49,105 nt of DNA. Origin: Tenacibaculum agarivorans (GTDB lineage Bacteria; Bacteroidota; Bacteroidia; Flavobacteriales; Flavobacteriaceae). The stretch covers positions 1 through 49,105 of the forward strand of contig NZ_MSMP01000035.1 of assembly GCF_001936575.1 (NCBI RefSeq). Direction: 5' to 3'. Both the position numbers and the translations under genes were made by a program. Shown here one piece after another: positions 22,879 to 32,628 of the stretch; position 1 is the stretch's first letter, and the number at the start of each line of letters is the position of its first letter. The notes beneath the pieces are model-generated. The model saw only the letters and a program-made list of their open reading frames with translations. It made no database searches and was not told where the DNA came from.

Positions 22879-25284
22879 TTAGTTATTATCTTGAATTCTA
22901 TTTTGTTCTTCTTGAGAAGCATTTCTCTTACTTTTCTTCTTACCAAACTTAGCACCAAAATTGTATGTTAATCTAAGTTGCACATTTTGTCTAGATCCAT
23001 TACTTTCTATGTTAGCATCAATGTTGTTATAATTTACAGTTCCTACAAAACCTCTATCTAATACTTTATTGATTCCTAAATTCACTTTCAATCGGTCATC
23101 TAAAAACTTTTTCCCGAATGAGAAGTCTAGATTTCCAATCCATCCCACATTTATTTGTCCTTCTAAAGCTCCTGTTCCAAAGTAACTAGACATTTCTGCG
23201 TCAATTTCCCATGGTAATTCATAGCTTGCTTGAGTATACCATCCTAAATTCCATTTAGATAATGAAAAAGGAACTGTAACAATATCAGTTACACCAGATT
23301 CAAATTTATTATAATCGACTATGAAACCTGTAAAACCTTCTACATCTTGGATAAAATCTAACGGTCCGAAAATTCTAAAATTCCAGTTTTTTCGATCTTG
23401 AAGATTTATTGTAGTTCTAGAAATTTGTGCATTCTGATTGGTTGGAGTTACTTCCTCTTGAGAAATAAATAAGAACAAATCGTCTTTAGTTTCACTATAA
23501 CTTACAGTAAAGAATGGTTGATTGTCAAATGTTAAATTGAATTGTAGGTTGTTTGTAAATGCTGGAATTAATCTAGTATTTCCACGTTCGCTAGTAATCA
23601 CATCGTATAAAGTAACAAATGAATTCAAACTATTGTAATTTGGTCTTCTAATACGATAACTGTAAGCCACATTTGCACCTAACTTTTCCGTAATCTTTTT
23701 GCTAATAGATGCACTTGGGAAGAATTCAGAAATTTTTCGTTGTAATGTAGTATTAGTAGTTCTAGAAGTACCTTTAGTAACACTATTTTCGTAACGTAAA
23801 CCTGCTGAAAAAGACCAAGTGTTTACAGTTGCATTAACTTTAGTATAGGCAGCAAAAATCTCTTCATCAATTAAGAAACGGTCGCTATCGTTGGGTTGAA
23901 AGATGAAATCACTTGTCCCATTTTGTAAAAATAATTGTAAATCACTATCTGTATCAATATCAGAATATTTTGTTCCGAAACTTAATTTGAAATTATCTGA
24001 TAGTGTTTTGTTGTAATCTCCTTTAATGGTTCTAATAGAGAATTTTCCACTTTGTACAAATTTTTGATTAGGTAAGGTTTCTGTACTTCCATTTAGAACG
24101 GAATTGATGTTAACATTATCATCAGCAAAGTTGATATAGTTAAAGTCAATTACAAGCTTGTCTTTTTCTGACTTATATTCATAATAAGGATTGATCGTAA
24201 ATGTTTTTCTATCTCTATCAAAGTCATTGTCAGAAAGTATAATTCTTTGACTGCTGTTTGTATCAATCACTATTCTAGCATTTGAGATTCTATCAGAATC
24301 TGTTGTATTGTATCTAGAGTTTATTCCTACAGAATGTTTGTCATTAATGAAATAATCTAAACCACCTCCAAATCTTAGATATTTAGGATCAAACGGTTCT
24401 ATAGTGGTTTGGTCATAAGTATCTATAGAGTTAGTAACCGTATTTTCTACTCTTCTGTTAATGAATAAGTCATCTCTCCAAGTAGGAGCGGAAAACCCTG
24501 TATTTAGTTGCCAATTAAGCTTATTCTTATAACTAGCAATAGATGCGCTTGTACCATATTCAATACCTTCATCTTCACCTACCCAAAATCCTACAGAACC
24601 ATGAGTCCCTAATTTTACATTCTTTTTAAGAATAATATTAATTATTGGTCCAGAACCTTCTGCATCGAATTCAGCTCCTGGTTGTTCAATTAATTCAACT
24701 TTAGCAATATTATCTGCAGGTAAATCTCTCAAAAGAGTTTGTGTATCCATGTAATCGGTAGTTTTCCCATTAATCAGGATTCTTATATCTGATCTTCCTG
24801 CGAAGTTAATACCGTTGTTAGTCACCAAAACTCCAGGAACTCTTTTTACTACATCTTGTAAATTACTGTTTAACATCTCAGATTGTTCTAAATCTAAAAT
24901 TAATTTTTCGGCTGTTTGTTTAATAACAGGACGTTTACTTTTTACAACTACTTCGTCCAGAGCTTGATTTTCTTCTACAAGAGTAAAGTTTAAAATAACG
25001 TCCTTTGAAAGTTGAATTTTATCAGAAGTTTTGGTTTTAAAACCTAACATTGAAATTTCTATTGTATAGTTTCCTTTTTTTAGATTTTCAAAAGTGTAAT
25101 TTCCATTGTCATCTGAAACTACACCCTTGGGCTGTGCGTTGCTATCTTGATTCAATAAAACAACATTAGCAAATGGTAAAGATTGATTTTGATCGTCAAC
25201 AATTTTTCCACTGATACTAAATTGGGCATGATTTATTCCAAACGTTAGAATAGATAATGTAATTAGTAGTTTTAAGCTTTTCAT
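22879..25284 (-). CDS. TonB-dependent-receptor-like outer-membrane barrel protein (OMP_b-brl_3 type)
   Basis: 801 residues. Signal peptide (1-20), then a CarboxypepD_reg-like Ig domain (22-110: SGKIVDDQNQSLPFANVVLL, YTFENLKKGNYTIEISMLG). A plug domain follows (about 115-220: DEVVVKSKRPVIKQ, RVPGVLV, FAGRSDIRILINGK, IELIEQPGAEFDAEGSGPIINI-like), then a beta-barrel of about 580 residues ending in the aromatic strand QLRLTYNFGAKFG, with a basic tail. This family is common in Bacteroidota and is often linked to LytTR regulators; substrate unknown. No SusD partner is present, so it is not a standard glycan uptake pair. First gene of the signalling operon. Confidence 0.88.
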   Translation of the reverse strand: MKSLKLLITLSILTFGINHAQFSISGKIVDDQNQSLPFANVVLLNQDSNAQPKGVVSDDNGNYTFENLKKGNYTIEISMLGFKTKTSDKIQLSKDVILNFTLVEENQALDEVVVKSKRPVIKQTAEKLILDLEQSEMLNSNLQDVVKRVPGVLVTNNGINFAGRSDIRILINGKTTDYMDTQTLLRDLPADNIAKVELIEQPGAEFDAEGSGPIINIILKKNVKLGTHGSVGFWVGEDEGIEYGTSASIASYKNKLNWQLNTGFSAPTWRDDLFINRRVENTVTNSIDTYDQTTIEPFDPKYLRFGGGLDYFINDKHSVGINSRYNTTDSDRISNARIVIDTNSSQRIILSDNDFDRDRKTFTINPYYEYKSEKDKLVIDFNYINFADDNVNINSVLNGSTETLPNQKFVQSGKFSIRTIKGDYNKTLSDNFKLSFGTKYSDIDTDSDLQLFLQNGTSDFIFQPNDSDRFLIDEEIFAAYTKVNATVNTWSFSAGLRYENSVTKGTSRTTNTTLQRKISEFFPSASISKKITEKLGANVAYSYRIRRPNYNSLNSFVTLYDVITSERGNTRLIPAFTNNLQFNLTFDNQPFFTVSYSETKDDLFLFISQEEVTPTNQNAQISRTTINLQDRKNWNFRIFGPLDFIQDVEGFTGFIVDYNKFESGVTDIVTVPFSLSKWNLGWYTQASYELPWEIDAEMSSYFGTGALEGQINVGWIGNLDFSFGKKFLDDRLKVNLGINKVLDRGFVGTVNYNNIDANIESNGSRQNVQLRLTYNFGAKFGKKKSKRNASQEEQNRIQDNN

Positions 25285-25311
25285 TTGATTTTAGTTTTTT
25301 TAATGACACTT

Positions 25312-25319
25312 CAAAACTA
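25312..25319 (-). promoter_or_regulatory. Putative -7 box of the receptor/LytTR operon
   Basis: Minus-strand TAGTTTTG fits TAnnTTTG and lies 28 nt upstream of the receptor ATG. The nearest TTG upstream is 25 nt away, a little too far, so the match is partial. Confidence 0.35.
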
Positions 25320-25607
25320 GAATTGTTACAGAGCTTATAAAATTCAAAAAAGCTGAAATGGGGTAAAAACACGTTGAAATGGTTTTTTATATAATTATAA
25401 AATATATTGTTAAAAAAATAGCAGTAATTTAATCTCTAAAAAGGATACAGGTATTAATGGTAAAACTTACTTCTTTTTATTGGTGAACCACCTGTTAAAC
25501 ATTTGTTTAAGATGTTTTTTTTGTTGAAAATATTCTTGTTTTTCAGTGGTTATTTGATTTCCAGTATTTATATTTGTAGAGTAATTAACCCAACTAAATC
25601 CCTAAAA

Positions 25608-25691
25608 ATGAAAACTAACCTATTTTCCCCATCAAGATTTATTGAATCTTTCGAAAAAGCTTTGTCTATCATAGATTGTAATCAATCTTAA
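25608..25691 (+). CDS. Possible 27-residue peptide divergent from the LytTR operon
   Basis: A short frame MKTNLFSPSRFIESFEKALS plus seven residues, ending TAA at 25689. A TATATTTG box (25569-25576) stands 31 nt upstream, and the leader ends in CCCTAAAAATG, a typical flavobacterial look. The same frame can be extended up to 25512 with a hydrophobic N-terminus. Nothing known matches. It could be chance; if real it may be a signal peptide precursor or leader peptide. The rest of the 25285-25855 gap is AT-rich, with the 16 bp palindrome AAAAAACTAGTTTTTT at 25734-25749 and simple AATTCGTA-type filler. Confidence 0.22.
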   Translation: MKTNLFSPSRFIESFEKALSIIDCNQS

Positions 25692-25855
25692 ATACCATAT
25701 AATTTATCCGGATACTTATTAGTGTGAAAAACTAAAAAACTAGTTTTTTGCACCACCAGTTCGTAACTATTCAATTCGTACTTCGTAAGGCTTAGCTACT
25801 CTTATGATATATTGTTTGGTTGCTTCAATTAACCTTTGTTATTAAAATAAAAACC

Positions 25856-27880
25856 ATGAAAACAAACTTTATGTTGTTGGCATTCTGTATGCTAGCAATA
25901 TCTTTAACGTCCCAAACTCAAAAAATTAAACCTAAAGACCGAATTATTTCAGCTCAATTGATAGGTAAGAAATTTGAAGAAATCAAGTTGTTTAACTTCG
26001 GAAAAAATAGTGGTAGAAAACAGCGAGTTAAGATTCCTAAAGAGTTTAAAAATTACGAGTTATTGTCGTTGAGTCAACAAGCTATGAGACGTTTTTCTAA
26101 TGCAAATGCATCTCCAGAAGCTATAAACTTACCATTACCAAACAAATCATCAATATTGATTTTACAACTGGTAAAAGTTGCTATCAAATCGGAGAATTTT
26201 ACATCCATTGAATTACCAGCTAAACAAATTGTAAAACCATCAAACATTACCCATTATCGTGGAATTGTAAAGAATAAAAATAATTCTAGAGCGGCTATTT
26301 CTATCCAAGATGGCGAAGTGTATGGGTATATAAGTTTAGATAATGTAGTTGGTAATTTTGTTTTAGGAAAAGTAGAAGGAAGTACCAACCATATTTTATA
26401 TGAAGATAAAGATATTAGTCATTTAAATAACTTTATTTGTCAAGCAGATGAATCTTATTACATAGGTACATCAAAGAACATAAAAAGTAAATCCGAACTT
26501 CCTCAGAGGCGTACAGGAAAATGCCCTGAAATTTTCTTTGATATTGCAAATGATGTAGTCAGAGATAAGGGAAGCACAAGTGCTGCGTCTGTGTTTGTTG
26601 AAGCTATGTTCAACCAAGTTGCAATACTTTATAATGATGAAGGAATTAACCTTAAACTTTCAGGAATAAGAGCATGGACTTCAACCGCACCATTTAATGA
26701 TTTAGATAGCTATAGAAGTTACAGGAACAGAAATGGCTTTAATGGAGATTTGGGGCATTTTGTAACCTATAATTATTCAGGTGGTGTAGCATGGTTAGAT
26801 GCACTTTGTGGATCTTATCGCTATGGGTTATCTGGGATTTACAGGAATTATTCCAATGTACCACGCTATTCATGGAATATTTCAACAATTGCACATGAAT
26901 TGGGACATAATTTTGGATCTAGTCATACTCATGCATGTGTATGGAATGGAAATAATACAGCAATAGATGGATGTTATCAAACAGAAGGAAATTGCAGCAG
27001 ACCAGGAGCGCCATCTGATGGAGGTACTATTATGAGTTATTGCCACTTGAATAGTGTAGGTACTAATCTTAGAAAAGGTTTCGGTTCTCAACCTGCTAAT
27101 GTAATCAGAAGAGCAATAAATAACGCAAATTGTGTAGACTCATGTTCAGATAATGGAGGTGGAGGTAATGATGGAGAAGTAAGTTGTGCAGGAGTAGAAG
27201 AATGGTCTGGGAACACTAACTATTCTTCTGGAGACAGAGTTGTGTATAATGGAAGGCTATTTGAAAGAACTGGCAACAATGATTGGAATGATTTAGGAGC
27301 TTGTAGCTCTGATAATTGTTATGGGGTTAAGGAATGGAAAAGTGATACTACTTACATAGAAGGTGACTTAGTCGTATATCAAGGGAATTTATTTAAAAGA
27401 GAGAATAATAATTGGACAAGCCTAGGATCTTGTGATAATCAAAATGGAGATCCATGTTCAGGAATAGATCCATGGCAAGAAAATACGAATTATCAAGCAG
27501 GAGATAAAGTTATATATCAAGGAAAAGCCTTCGAATGGGACGGTTCTCAATGGATTGAATTAGCGACTTGTACTTCTCAACCTGGCGTAAAATTAAAAAC
27601 TATTGATGGAAATAATTTTACATCTATGGGGCTTCAAATATACCCTAATCCTGTCAAAGAATATTTAAGTTTTAAAGTAACAGACATGAATACCAATGAA
27701 ACTAAGGTGGATTTGATGAACATATTAGGTAAGTTAATATTAACTAAAAACATAAGTGGAATTTCTCCAAGTGCTACAATTTCAGAAAAAATAGATGTAA
27801 GGGTATTACCTAAAGGAATATACCTATTAAAAGTAACCAACGGAGATAAAAGTATTGCTAAGAAAATTATGATAAAATAG
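25856..27880 (+). CDS. T9SS-secreted metzincin (reprolysin-like M12) protease with three chitin-binding-like modules
   Basis: 674 residues from ATG 25856, chosen because it gives the signal peptide MKTNFMLLAFCMLAISLTSQ; a 12-codon extension has none. A propeptide (about 25-205) precedes the zinc protease domain (about 210-435) with HELGHNFGSSH (His347, Glu348, His351, His357) and the Met-turn IMSYC (Met393). Three repeats of about 40 residues (444-483, 485-523, 531-571) have the CBM5/12 pattern W-x5-Y--GD-V-Y-G--F---x-W--L--C. Residues ~590-674 are a type A T9SS sorting domain (IYPNPVKEYLSF ... KIMIK). An extracellular or cell-surface protease probably aimed at chitinous or glycoprotein material. 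The BNR protein gene follows after 30 nt. Confidence 0.9.
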   Translation: MKTNFMLLAFCMLAISLTSQTQKIKPKDRIISAQLIGKKFEEIKLFNFGKNSGRKQRVKIPKEFKNYELLSLSQQAMRRFSNANASPEAINLPLPNKSSILILQLVKVAIKSENFTSIELPAKQIVKPSNITHYRGIVKNKNNSRAAISIQDGEVYGYISLDNVVGNFVLGKVEGSTNHILYEDKDISHLNNFICQADESYYIGTSKNIKSKSELPQRRTGKCPEIFFDIANDVVRDKGSTSAASVFVEAMFNQVAILYNDEGINLKLSGIRAWTSTAPFNDLDSYRSYRNRNGFNGDLGHFVTYNYSGGVAWLDALCGSYRYGLSGIYRNYSNVPRYSWNISTIAHELGHNFGSSHTHACVWNGNNTAIDGCYQTEGNCSRPGAPSDGGTIMSYCHLNSVGTNLRKGFGSQPANVIRRAINNANCVDSCSDNGGGGNDGEVSCAGVEEWSGNTNYSSGDRVVYNGRLFERTGNNDWNDLGACSSDNCYGVKEWKSDTTYIEGDLVVYQGNLFKRENNNWTSLGSCDNQNGDPCSGIDPWQENTNYQAGDKVIYQGKAFEWDGSQWIELATCTSQPGVKLKTIDGNNFTSMGLQIYPNPVKEYLSFKVTDMNTNETKVDLMNILGKLILTKNISGISPSATISEKIDVRVLPKGIYLLKVTNGDKSIAKKIMIK

Positions 27881-27910
27881 AATTAACCTTCAATCAAAAA
27901 ACCGATAAAA

Positions 27911-30900
27911 ATGAAACAATTAACCTCATTAAAATTAACGATGGCAGCACTACTGTTGTCATATAACTTTTCGGCAGTAAATGCCCAAGAGTTATACGAA
28001 TTGTCTCAAGAAGAAAACTTAAAAGTAAAAAAGTTTGAACGTTTGGGAGAAAAGTACTACAAAACCCACAGCAAAGGTAAGGGTAGTGGATTTAAATTAT
28101 TCATGAGAAACTTGTATTGGGCAAAGCGGAATCAAGATGCCAATGGTCGTGTTATTAGTGATCGACAAGTGGTAGACGAATGTGAAAAATTCAAAAAGCA
28201 ATTCAATACGAGAGAAATTCAATCCAAACAAGTTAAAAATGTGAGTGGTTGGAAAGAACTCGGTCCTTTTAAATGGACAAGAACTAGAAGTTGGAGTCCA
28301 GGTTTAGGAAGAATAGTTTCTATAGCTGTAGAACCAAGACAACAAAGTATAATCTATGCAGGTTCACCAGGTGGTGGAATATGGAAAACTACTAATGGTG
28401 GTTCTTCATGGAGTCCATTAGGTGATAATATGACCAATATGTCAATATGGTCAATTGCTATAAATCCAACAAACACAAACACAGTTTACTTGGGGAATTC
28501 TGCAGGGCAAATCATGAGATCTACCAATGGAGGGAGTTCATGGTCAGAAATTTATCGTGTAAACGGAACGCCTAGGAGAATTCTAATTCATCCAAATGGA
28601 AATACAATTTTTATAGGTACTTCAAAAGCGTTGTATAGATCTACCAATAGAGGAGCTAGTTTTTCCTTAGTGTTAAATGCCAATTCAGAAGATGTGGAAT
28701 TTAAACCAGGGAACACCAATGTTGTTTACGCCTGTGGAAGTAGTTTTTATAAATCTACAAATGGAGGAGCATCTTTCAGTAGAGTTACGAGTGGTATAAA
28801 TCGTACAGAACGAATGAAAATGGCAGTAACTCCTGCTAATCCGAGTTTGGTGTATTTAGTGCAAAAGAGAGGAAGTAGTTTTGGATACATTTATAGGTCG
28901 ACCAATAGTGGTTCTAGTTTCTCAACCAGATCAAGTTATCAAACACTATCAACAAGCGATGTGTATTTTACTCAAGCATCTAGAGATATGGCTATTACAG
29001 TATCAAATACAAATGAAAATGAAGTTCATGTAGGAGGAATGGATTATTCAAGGTCTTTAGATGGAGGTAGGTCATTTACAAAATTAGCAACTTGGAGTAG
29101 CCCTGGAGATAGATCTTATGTACATGCAGATATTGAAGTAATGCAGTATATCAACGGAACTATTTATGTAGGAAGTGACGGTGGAATTTTTAGAAGTTCA
29201 GACCGTGGAAATAATATGAGAGATCTAACTCAAGGTGGATTAGCTGTTCGACAGTATTATAGAATAGGAAATTCTGCTACCGATGCAAATATGATTGTTG
29301 GAGGGGCACAAGATAATGGAACAAATATTATGAGAGGTTCTAACCGACAATTTGTTGAATGGTTAGGTGCCGATGGAATGGAATGTTTTATAGATCATAA
29401 GAATAGAAACATTATATATGGTACCGTACAATTTGGTAGCTTATACAAGAGTACTGATGGCGGTAACAGTATTGGAAGTATTAGTAAACCAGGAAACTTT
29501 AGTGGAGAGTGGGTAACACCATTTACCATGGACCCTATTGATAATAGAAAAATTTATGTTGGTTATAGAAATTTATATAGGAGTAACAATGGAGGTGCTA
29601 ATGGAAGTTGGACTAATATTACTTCAAGAATAAATATTGGAGATAATTTAGATGAAATGGCAATTGCAAACTCTAATAACAATTATATCTACATTGCAGA
29701 TGAAGGTAGAGTTTGGAGAACTAAAAATGGACAAAGCAGTAATCCAACTTGGACAGAAGTAAGCAATTTCAGAGGTGACGTAAACTTTATTGCTGTAGAT
29801 CCAAATAATCCAGAAAGAGTTGCTATTGCAGCTACAGGTTCAAGAGTATATATTTCTACAAATGCAGGTAGTAACTGGACAAATATTAGAGGTAACCTTC
29901 CTAATATAGCGGCTCAATGTTTAGTATTTGATGATACAAGTAAAAATGGACTTTATGTAGGTATGCAATCAGGTGTTTACTACACAAATGACGATTTAAA
30001 CTCTTGGGTGTCATTTTCAAAAAATTTACCAGGAGTACAAACTACAGATCTAGAAATTCATTATGGAACTAGAAAACTTCGTTTAGCTACTTACGGAAGA
30101 GGTATTTGGGAGTCTGATTTATATAGCGAAGATAATACTAATGATAAAATCAATGCACCAAGCGATTTAGTAGCTTCTTTAAATGAAAGAAATGTAACTT
30201 TAACTTGGAAGGATAATTCAAATAACGAATCTGGTTTTGCAATTCAAAGGAATGACGGACAAGGTTTTAGTAGAATTGATTATGTAAATGACCTCACAAC
30301 TTACACCGATGAAAACCTTGCAGATGGTACATATACATATAGAGTTAGAGCTTATGATGTTGCCGATTATTCAGATTTTTCAAATGTAGTTGAAGTAAAG
30401 GTAAATGATAATACAAATGAACCAGATATAAAAGATGATTGTAATGGTTGTGTGGTTTACGATACAAATAGCGAGGAAACTACTAATGCAGATCATGCTA
30501 AAGAAAAGGCTGCTGATGGAAACCCAAATACATATTGGCATTCTAATTGGTACGATGATAATACATCACATCCGCATTTTATTGCTATAGATTTAGGTGA
30601 AGAAAAAGAGTTGGTAGGCTTTTCATATCAAGGACGACAATCTGGTACAACAGGTATGGTAAAAGAGTACATTCTTTTTGGATGGAATGGAAGCAATTGG
30701 GAACAATTATCAGCAGGAGAACTTCAAAAATCAACATTGAAACAATCTGCAGATTTTAAACAGTTTAAAACTCGTTATCTATATTTTAGAGCACTTTCAG
30801 AAGTAGATGGGAAAAGATGGGCTTCAGTAGCGGAATTTTCAGTAAAATATATTAATATTCCTACAGTTGCAAGTGAGATAGAAGGAGGAAATGTAATAGC

Positions 30901-31195
30901 GCCAAGTGTAGTGGAAAGCCAAACGCAGCCAAATGTTGATCTACAAGATTTTGAAGGTGTTAAAGTTTTCCCAGTTCCTTTTAAAAACAAATTAATTGTA
31001 AAAGGACTAAAAACTAGAAAATCAGCTAGGAGTTTAAAATTAATAGGAATTAATGGTCAAGTTGTGCCAATAGGGAAAGGTTATGATGGTGAAAACTTAA
31101 TTATTAACGTGAACGATGCTTCAACAGGGTTTTATATCATACAGTTTGAAGAGGGGAGCACTATGAAATCCTTTAAAGTATTTAAAAAGGATTAA
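27911..31195 (+). CDS. T9SS-secreted BNR/sortilin-like propeller protein with Fn3 and discoidin domains
   Basis: 1094 residues. Signal peptide (1-26). Residues ~100-745 form one or two beta-propellers built from BNR/Asp-box repeats (STNGGSSWS, STNRGASFS, STDGGNS, STNAGSNWT and similar), as in VPS10/sortilin-like and GH74-like proteins. Then a fibronectin type III domain (about 755-840, APSDLVASLNERNVTLTW), an F5/8 type C (discoidin, CBM32-like) domain (about 855-985, ADGNPNTYWHSNW, ATRYLYFRA-like end), and a T9SS sorting domain (about 1015-1094, VKVFPVPFKNKLIVKG). Probably a large surface or secreted binding or glycan-active protein; no catalytic residues are evident to me. Co-transcribed with the metzincin. 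Confidence 0.87.
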   Translation: MKQLTSLKLTMAALLLSYNFSAVNAQELYELSQEENLKVKKFERLGEKYYKTHSKGKGSGFKLFMRNLYWAKRNQDANGRVISDRQVVDECEKFKKQFNTREIQSKQVKNVSGWKELGPFKWTRTRSWSPGLGRIVSIAVEPRQQSIIYAGSPGGGIWKTTNGGSSWSPLGDNMTNMSIWSIAINPTNTNTVYLGNSAGQIMRSTNGGSSWSEIYRVNGTPRRILIHPNGNTIFIGTSKALYRSTNRGASFSLVLNANSEDVEFKPGNTNVVYACGSSFYKSTNGGASFSRVTSGINRTERMKMAVTPANPSLVYLVQKRGSSFGYIYRSTNSGSSFSTRSSYQTLSTSDVYFTQASRDMAITVSNTNENEVHVGGMDYSRSLDGGRSFTKLATWSSPGDRSYVHADIEVMQYINGTIYVGSDGGIFRSSDRGNNMRDLTQGGLAVRQYYRIGNSATDANMIVGGAQDNGTNIMRGSNRQFVEWLGADGMECFIDHKNRNIIYGTVQFGSLYKSTDGGNSIGSISKPGNFSGEWVTPFTMDPIDNRKIYVGYRNLYRSNNGGANGSWTNITSRINIGDNLDEMAIANSNNNYIYIADEGRVWRTKNGQSSNPTWTEVSNFRGDVNFIAVDPNNPERVAIAATGSRVYISTNAGSNWTNIRGNLPNIAAQCLVFDDTSKNGLYVGMQSGVYYTNDDLNSWVSFSKNLPGVQTTDLEIHYGTRKLRLATYGRGIWESDLYSEDNTNDKINAPSDLVASLNERNVTLTWKDNSNNESGFAIQRNDGQGFSRIDYVNDLTTYTDENLADGTYTYRVRAYDVADYSDFSNVVEVKVNDNTNEPDIKDDCNGCVVYDTNSEETTNADHAKEKAADGNPNTYWHSNWYDDNTSHPHFIAIDLGEEKELVGFSYQGRQSGTTGMVKEYILFGWNGSNWEQLSAGELQKSTLKQSADFKQFKTRYLYFRALSEVDGKRWASVAEFSVKYINIPTVASEIEGGNVIAPSVVESQTQPNVDLQDFEGVKVFPVPFKNKLIVKGLKTRKSARSLKLIGINGQVVPIGKGYDGENLIINVNDASTGFYIIQFEEGSTMKSFKVFKKD

Positions 31196-31198
31196 TCT

Positions 31199-31230
31199 AA
31201 AAGCCTCAGTATTTACTGAGGCTTTTTTAA
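31199..31230 (+). terminator. Terminator of the protease/BNR operon
   Basis: Perfect 13 bp stem (31199-31211 with 31214-31226) and a T-run, 4 nt after the stop codon of the BNR gene. Confidence 0.88.
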
Positions 31231-31231
31231 T

Positions 31232-31738
31232 TTAAATTTTATCGATTAACTTCTTAGGTTGCTTTTTAGGTTTTTCTTTCGGGCGTTTACTACCAGGAAA
31301 AACTAAAGAAGTACTAGAGAAAGTAGAACCAAAGTTTGCATGTGCGTAAAATACTTGGCTAATGGCATCATAAACCTGCTCTTCGGAAAGTTCTTTTAAA
31401 GGATGTATAAATACAGACCATAATACATCATCGGAAATAGCATACTTTACATCTAATGCAGTATGAAAATTAGCCATTAACGAAGCTGTTTTTAACTCTT
31501 CTGTTAATTTTTCACTAGGTGCTATAGGAGAGATAATTCGCATTCTATTATGAGTGGAGTCCGCAATAGCTATAAATGGAATTTCTTTAATCATAAATCG
31601 CCATTGTGGTTTTTGACTTACAATACTATCACTAGCACTTTCAAAAATATCACCGAGTTTAGTTAATGTCATTTCTTGACTTGACAATGATATTTGGGCT
31701 AATAAAAAGAGAACGACTAGAGTTATATGTTTTTTCAT
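31232..31738 (-). CDS. Small secreted protein, possibly YbjN/CesT-like fold
   Basis: 168 residues from the ATG at 31738, which gives the signal peptide MKKHITLVVLFLLAQISLSSQ; a 14-codon upstream extension breaks this. The body has an alpha/beta look with NRMRIISPIAPSEKLTEEL, ANFHTALDVKYAISDDVLWS and VFIHPLKELSEEQVYDAIS, which reminds me of YbjN/type III chaperone-like proteins found in many bacteria as hypothetical proteins. A basic Pro/Lys tail (RPKEKPKKQPKKL) ends it. Function unknown. Its 3' end lies against the terminator of the plus-strand operon. Confidence 0.7.
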   Translation of the reverse strand: MKKHITLVVLFLLAQISLSSQEMTLTKLGDIFESASDSIVSQKPQWRFMIKEIPFIAIADSTHNRMRIISPIAPSEKLTEELKTASLMANFHTALDVKYAISDDVLWSVFIHPLKELSEEQVYDAISQVFYAHANFGSTFSSTSLVFPGSKRPKEKPKKQPKKLIDKI

Positions 31739-31783
31739 AAGAATGATTTTATAACTTAGACGTAAGTATATCATTAACATAAC

Positions 31784-31811
31784 AAAGGCTCCTAAAAAAA
31801 TAGGAGCCTTT
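31784..31811 (-). terminator. Hairpin between the YugP-type peptidase and the small secreted protein
   Basis: Perfect 11 bp stem (31784-31794 with 31801-31811), 6 nt A-rich loop. It follows the stop of the minus-strand peptidase gene (31843) and precedes the 31738 start, so it likely separates the two units. The T-run is short on the minus strand. Confidence 0.6.
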
Positions 31812-31842
31812 TATTCTTTTACTTATAAATAATAGAGTATAA

Positions 31843-32553
31843 CTAATCTCTACTACTTGCCATTAATTTCATTACCCAGTACAATAGCATAGCTAAAGAT
31901 CCTAATGCAGCTACTAAATACGTTCTAGCTGCCCATTTTAAAGCGTCTTTAGATCCTGCTAATTCATCACGAGTAACAATATGTTTTTGTTCTAACCAAG
32001 CTAAAGCTCTATTACTAGCATCATATTCAACAGGTAATGTTACAAAACTAAATAATGTTGCAATTCCCATTAAAAATACTCCTGCAGCTAAAACCCAATA
32101 TCCTAAAGAAGAAGCAGCCCCTAATAGTAAACCACCCATTACTAAATACTGTGAAAATGAAGAAGAAATATTAACCATTGGAACTAAATCTGAACGCATT
32201 TGTAACCATTTGTACGCTCTAGCGTGCTGAACTGCATGTCCAACCTCATGAGCAGCAACAGCTGCAGCGGCAGCATTTCTCTGATTGTAAACTCCTTCAC
32301 TCAAGTTCACTGTTTTATTTTTTGGATTATAATGATCAGTTAACATTCCTGGAGTAGAAATAACCTGTACGTCAGAAATACCATGATCTGCTAACATTTT
32401 TTCAGCTATTTCCGCACCACTCATTCCGTTTCTTAATTGAACTTTAGAATATTTTTTAAATTTTCTTTTCAATGTATTACTAACTACCCAACTTAAAAGG
32501 GATACGGCTCCGATAATAATATAATATTCAAAACCTATTGCAGTATGTACCAT
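31843..32553 (-). CDS. YugP-type neutral zinc metallopeptidase
   Basis: 236 residues. N-terminal membrane helix (8-26), then a zinc-protease domain with AAHEVGHAVQHARAY (His102, Glu103, His106) and the NLSEGVYNQRNAAAAAVA segment before it. Two or three hydrophobic segments follow (about 130-175 and 212-232). Full-length YugP family (PF04298), inner-membrane peptidases of unknown substrate. Divergent from the asparaginase gene with a 75 nt gap. Confidence 0.88.
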   Translation of the reverse strand: MVHTAIGFEYYIIIGAVSLLSWVVSNTLKRKFKKYSKVQLRNGMSGAEIAEKMLADHGISDVQVISTPGMLTDHYNPKNKTVNLSEGVYNQRNAAAAAVAAHEVGHAVQHARAYKWLQMRSDLVPMVNISSSFSQYLVMGGLLLGAASSLGYWVLAAGVFLMGIATLFSFVTLPVEYDASNRALAWLEQKHIVTRDELAGSKDALKWAARTYLVAALGSLAMLLYWVMKLMASSRD

Positions 32554-32628
32554 ACTTTTACTTTTTTAATTGATTTTATTGTTCCTTTGTTTGATAAATT
32601 TACAACATAAATTATTCCATTTCAATTA

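Noticed and set aside
25820..25855. N-terminal extension of the metzincin protease
   Set aside because: It puts residues before a clear signal peptide that starts at ATG 25856.
31739..31780. N-terminal extension of the small secreted protein
   Set aside because: It precedes an intact signal peptide starting at 31738.
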